Part shown: positions 60,461 through 64,000 of the stretch, piece by piece
How positions within the stretch are numbered: the first letter of the stretch is position 1
How the letters are laid out: each line of letters opens with the position of its first letter
Assembly: GCA_964036155.1 (NCBI GenBank)
Contig: OZ038422.1
Coordinates: 85,831,201 to 85,895,200 of the forward strand
Direction: 5' to 3'
Length of the DNA stretch: 64,000 nucleotides
Origin: Diploscapter coronatus
Lineage: Eukaryota; Nematoda; Chromadorea; Rhabditida; Rhabditidae
Made by a program: the position numbers and the translations under genes
The notes under the pieces: generated by a model
Told to the model about the DNA's origin: nothing
What the model saw: only the letters and a program-made list of their open reading frames with translations
Database searches by the model: none

Positions 60461-63400
60461 TTTTTCAAAGACTTTATTTTGAAGTGATATTTATTGGTTT
60501 GCTTTGAGCAAAGATTTTATCGTTACTCTAAAAGAATTATCGTCGTGTGTTCCTAATTTCCTGGACTTTCACTTAATTTGCAATAAAAACAATCTAATGC
60601 AAATTGGGGATAGATTATTCGACAAAAAAACTATCAATCTCATCAAATTACAAGAAAAATCCATGGATGTTCCTAATTTTCTCCGGATTTTGCATGAAAA
60701 AGCTTCAAGTGATTATCCGTTGACTGTACCTGAATCGTTTTATCAACCAAACTACAAAAACATCCCAGATTCGTTCCAAATTTCGCCGACTTTCCCTGAA
60801 TTTCGTAACTTCGATTTTTACCAGTTGAAAAAGTGTTAGACGATTGATTTTCAAGCGTTTTTTTTCGCGATTTTTGAAATAATGAAAAGGCGTCCCGACA
60901 AGGGGTTGAAAGGGGCGCGCAATTCGGAAATAAACGAACACGAGGAAGACCACACCCAACTTGGTCGATGGTCTCAAAGTACCCAGGGCTTTGAGGCGCA
61001 AGGCTGTCGAAATTCAAAATTGCCTCCTGCCCGGTATTCCATTAATACATCATCAAATTAGCAAATTAGTCTAGAATTAGTAAGATTCCCTCGGAAATCA
61101 CGTCGGTTTCTGCAAATCGCTTAGGTTCGACCAGAAATCGGTTTCAGTAAGATACGACGAGAAAATGTTGCGTAAATCCAATTGATTAGATGATGATTCA
61201 TCAGATAGCGTGAATTTTTGAAGTTTTTCAAATTATTTTGACAAAATGAAGTAATTTTACATAACATGACTAAATAATGGCCTTTACATTTGCAATTTTA
61301 TTCCTTGGTTAGTGAAACTTGAGAAAAGTACGATATTTTTGAATTTCTAGCAAAATTTGTACAATTCTCTTAACCATCAGTACTGGTTAACTGATCGAAG
61401 TGAACATGACTCATTGATAAACCGAAAACAGTTTGCAAGTTATTTCCGAAGATGCATTATTGTGCATTAAAATTTTTGAGGTTCGGCGTGATTTTTTTTA
61501 AAACCGAAATGTTTTTGTTAATTGACAAAAAACTGCATAGGAAATTCAGACACAAACATTCGCACTTCGAATTTCAAACTCCAATTAGTTCGGAAAAGGG
61601 CGTTGTCAGGGCCATCAAAACAGTTTTGCAAAAATCCACGATCACCAAAGATACGATCTAAAATCGAATAACCCAGAAAACATTTCTGGATCCGTAACTT
61701 CAGCTTTTTAGATAAAACTTAAAGATAGCCTCAACTCAAATATCCAAGGAAACTTTTGGAGCTCTCAATTTGCGGATTAGTAACCTTTTCAAACCCCGCG
61801 AGTTTAGATTTGTGTGGGCCTAAGTCAAATATTCAGGGCACTTGAATTAATCCTCACTTTTTCCAGCAATTGCCTTTCAAGATTTGGCAAACATGTCCCA
61901 TTTTTATTACTTCAACCCCATTTCGTCGGGGAATTTTTCTCGAAATTTGCCTGTTTTCATGCAATGCCATGTCGCGCGATTTCATCGCTTCTGCAAACAG
62001 AACCGAACAATTCGAAAAATCACCGACCGGCGAAGTTTTCAATTTTAGAGACCATAGAGTCTTTCTGGAGGAAATATCGAAAATTCTGCATCTCTAACCA
62101 TGTTCAATGATTAGAGATACCATTTTGGCCTGAGTCAAATAAAACAAGCCAAAGAGCAACAGAGAATTGTCTAAACCATACATGTTTACTAGGGTCTTAG
62201 AAAATTTCTTGGGCATTTTCTCGAGGATTCTATCTCGTTTCGTTCTTTTGAATGGGAGTACAGAATTTCATTGACAAGACCGCTTGGGCGTATATTTACC
62301 TATGAAATTTGCTAGGTTTTTACAGGGCTAGAGTCCTGCAAAATAAGACGCGACAAGGCGAAATCACATGAAAGATGTTCAAAACCTTTTTCCGACAGAC
62401 TAAAGTTTCGTTATTTCAATTTTAATTTGTTGAAATTGGAAAAATTAGAAAATGGAGAAACACCCATAACTCCTACAGTAACTAAATTTATTTCAAAATA
62501 TTTCCTTGAAAATTCTTGGGATTATTGCTGAACGAAAAAATATCCCGAAATGGAGCACAATTTCAAAATATTTCAAAAATTTCAATTACACCGAGCTATG
62601 TTTTGCCTATATGAGTCACCATTTCTGGACTCGCTTTTTTCGCCTTTGAATGCCCGCGTTTCGGACCCATCCTTTCAAAATTTATTTCGGGCGAGAAAAT
62701 CGATTATTGAGCGATTTTTCAACATCTTTTTATCGATATACCGCATTTCCTTTTAGTTCCATTGGGTTATTTCACAATTGCGCAAAGTCTTTTGAATTGA
62801 AAAGTGGGCGGGGACAAAAGGCGGAAAATACTTGAAAATACATTGGTTAGGAGGTTAGAAAATGGCGTAGAGATATGATAAAGAGAAAGTGAGTCTGGGA
62901 GAAATAGAAGGGGTAAGTTGAAGAAGAACCAAGAACCTGGACTAATGCATGGTGATGACTGATCAAGGGAGCAAGGGAGTTTTTGGGCGTGTGGGGCGCC
63001 GCCCTGTTCCTTACCTCCCTAAATTTCCCCAGCATATAAGGATCCTAAACGCGTCATCAGCCTCATTCAACTCACAAAACCCAAATTCTCAACTCCCCAA
63101 ACCAACGCATTTATTTTTATTCGTTTATTTGTATTTTTTAAATCTATTTTTCTGGTTTCATTCGAATTTCACCATTTGATTTATTCTTCCTGTAATTTTG
63201 CGCTCTGAGTTATGGCCCCTAAAATTTTGCCTTCGAGAAAAATCGCGTTGAGTTTGGATCGGTCAGCCATTTTTATCGTGTCTTATCAGTATTTTTTGAT
63301 CATTCCCCTTTCCCTCGGCCTTTTCAATCACTTTTATCAGCCATTCCCTTTCGTTTTGCTGATTTGGTCCAAGTCATTCGGTAACTTTTCTCTAATTTCC

Positions 63401-63756
63401 CCTGACGAAACTCGAAATTTCAAATCCGATTTGCAAATATTTTGAACGCTTCCTTTCCGGCTGATTAACTGGTTATAAACAAATTCTTCTTCTTCCGTTT
63501 CTCATTACTGAAATTTTTTAGAAAGTCTTGATGCTAGAATTTTATTACCACAACATCATTTTGTTGAAATCTACACTTTGAACATCGAAAGAAGAGGAAA
63601 ATTTTTTGCAGAATTTCAGATCTAGACCAAATCCTTTATTCTTCTTTATCCTGCCATTTTTTTAATCATCGTTCGAAATTATCTGAATCCGATTTACTTT
63701 TTAAGCAGCTTCACTTTCTAGGCTTTCAACTTTTCCTGTTGAAAGAGGCGAACAAA
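60461..63756. promoter_or_regulatory. Intergenic region rml-3 / small heat-shock gene
   Basis: This 3.3 kb AT-rich region holds the rml-3 3' UTR and the upstream region of the next gene. An open frame at about 60507-60839 (VTLKELSSCVPNFLDFHL) has a protein-like composition but begins without an early ATG, so it is noted only as a finding. GTGGGGCGCCGCCC and CATATAAGG near 62990-63040 look like promoter sequence. No other gene is evident. Confidence 0.5.
63033..63041 (+). promoter_or_regulatory. Possible TATA box upstream of the small heat-shock gene
   Basis: CATATAAGG lies about 40 bases after a GC-rich palindrome (GGGGCGCCGCCC). Transcription from here would leave a roughly 700-base leader before the ATG at 63757, so a 5' UTR intron or trans-splicing would be needed. 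This reads as a promoter by composition only. Confidence 0.3.
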
Positions 63757-64000
63757 ATGACTCTGGCGACCAGACGTTGGTTCGACGATTGGGACAATCA
63801 GGTAATTTTAAAAAATGCCTTGATAAAAATTCGCCCACATTTTCTCTTTCAAGTTAGTCTAACCTTCTGAAAAGTCGTTATATATCGTTTCAAATTTGGT
63901 TTTGACCTTTCAAGCCAATAGTAAACTTTAGATCTCAAAGCGTCATCGTGATTCCCTCTGGGGCAATGACAACTGGCTGACAGACTGGAATGATTGGCCC
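63757..64000 (+). CDS. hsp-43: Small heat-shock protein, HSP-43-like (5' end only)
   Basis: Exon 1 (63757-63801) encodes MTLATRRWFDDWDNQ and ends at GTAATT. The next exon begins at 63932 after TTTAG with ISKRHRDSLWGNDNWL and TDWNDWP, and runs off the window. The Trp/Asp-rich N-terminus matches my memory of C. elegans HSP-43, an alpha-crystallin-domain chaperone, and in C. elegans that gene (C14F11.5) neighbours rml-3 (C14F11.6). The alpha-crystallin domain itself is outside the window, so the call depends on the N-terminus and on synteny. Confidence 0.6.

Overview
This window looks like nuclear DNA from a rhabditid nematode, probably Caenorhabditis or a close relative. It is AT-rich. Genes are split by many short introns with nematode-type TTTTCAG acceptors, and several start codons sit just after an acceptor-like site, as expected for spliced-leader trans-splicing. 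The proteins read as close orthologues of C. elegans genes. From memory, most of those genes (crb-1, tmc-1, stau-1, vav-1, rml-3, hsp-43) are X-linked in C. elegans, so this is probably X-chromosome sequence. That placement is inference, not a search result.

Layout from left to right: the 3' part of a Crumbs gene (+, 1-3243); a long-chain acyl-CoA synthetase (-, 4447-9644); a 3.3 kb divergent intergenic region; the large mechanotransduction-channel gene tmc-1 (+, 12949-28748); a calponin-like repeat gene (+, 29916-32403); the dsRNA-binding protein Staufen (-, 35015-39648); the Rho-family exchange factor VAV (+, 45128-54583, perhaps with an upstream exon at 42601); the small SAGA/TREX-2 subunit ENY2 (+, 55747-56704); a dTDP-4-dehydrorhamnose 3,5-epimerase (+, 58914-60460); and the first two coding exons of a small heat-shock protein resembling HSP-43 (+, from 63757, cut by the window end). 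The genes do not form one pathway. They cover epithelial polarity, lipid activation, sensory and muscle mechanotransduction, the actin cytoskeleton, RNA localisation, Rho signalling, transcription and mRNA export, rhamnose synthesis, and stress response.

Introns and intergenic stretches carry many short non-autonomous inverted-repeat (MITE-like) elements. I recognise at least twelve families. Four have two or more full copies here, and one of these has five copies. One 130 bp unit is present twice in opposite orientation, once upstream of vav-1 and once inside it.

I see no prokaryotic-type system, CRISPR array, convincing functional tRNA or autonomous transposon. The most useful new observations are a phase-compatible alternative first exon in tmc-1, an antisense set of protein-like open segments inside the same tmc-1 intron, alternative 5' and internal start exons of vav-1, a probable GC-AG intron in the calponin-like gene, and the MITE landscape. 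Exon borders were placed by eye from reading frame, splice signals and remembered family similarity. Gene spans below run from first to last coding base and include introns.
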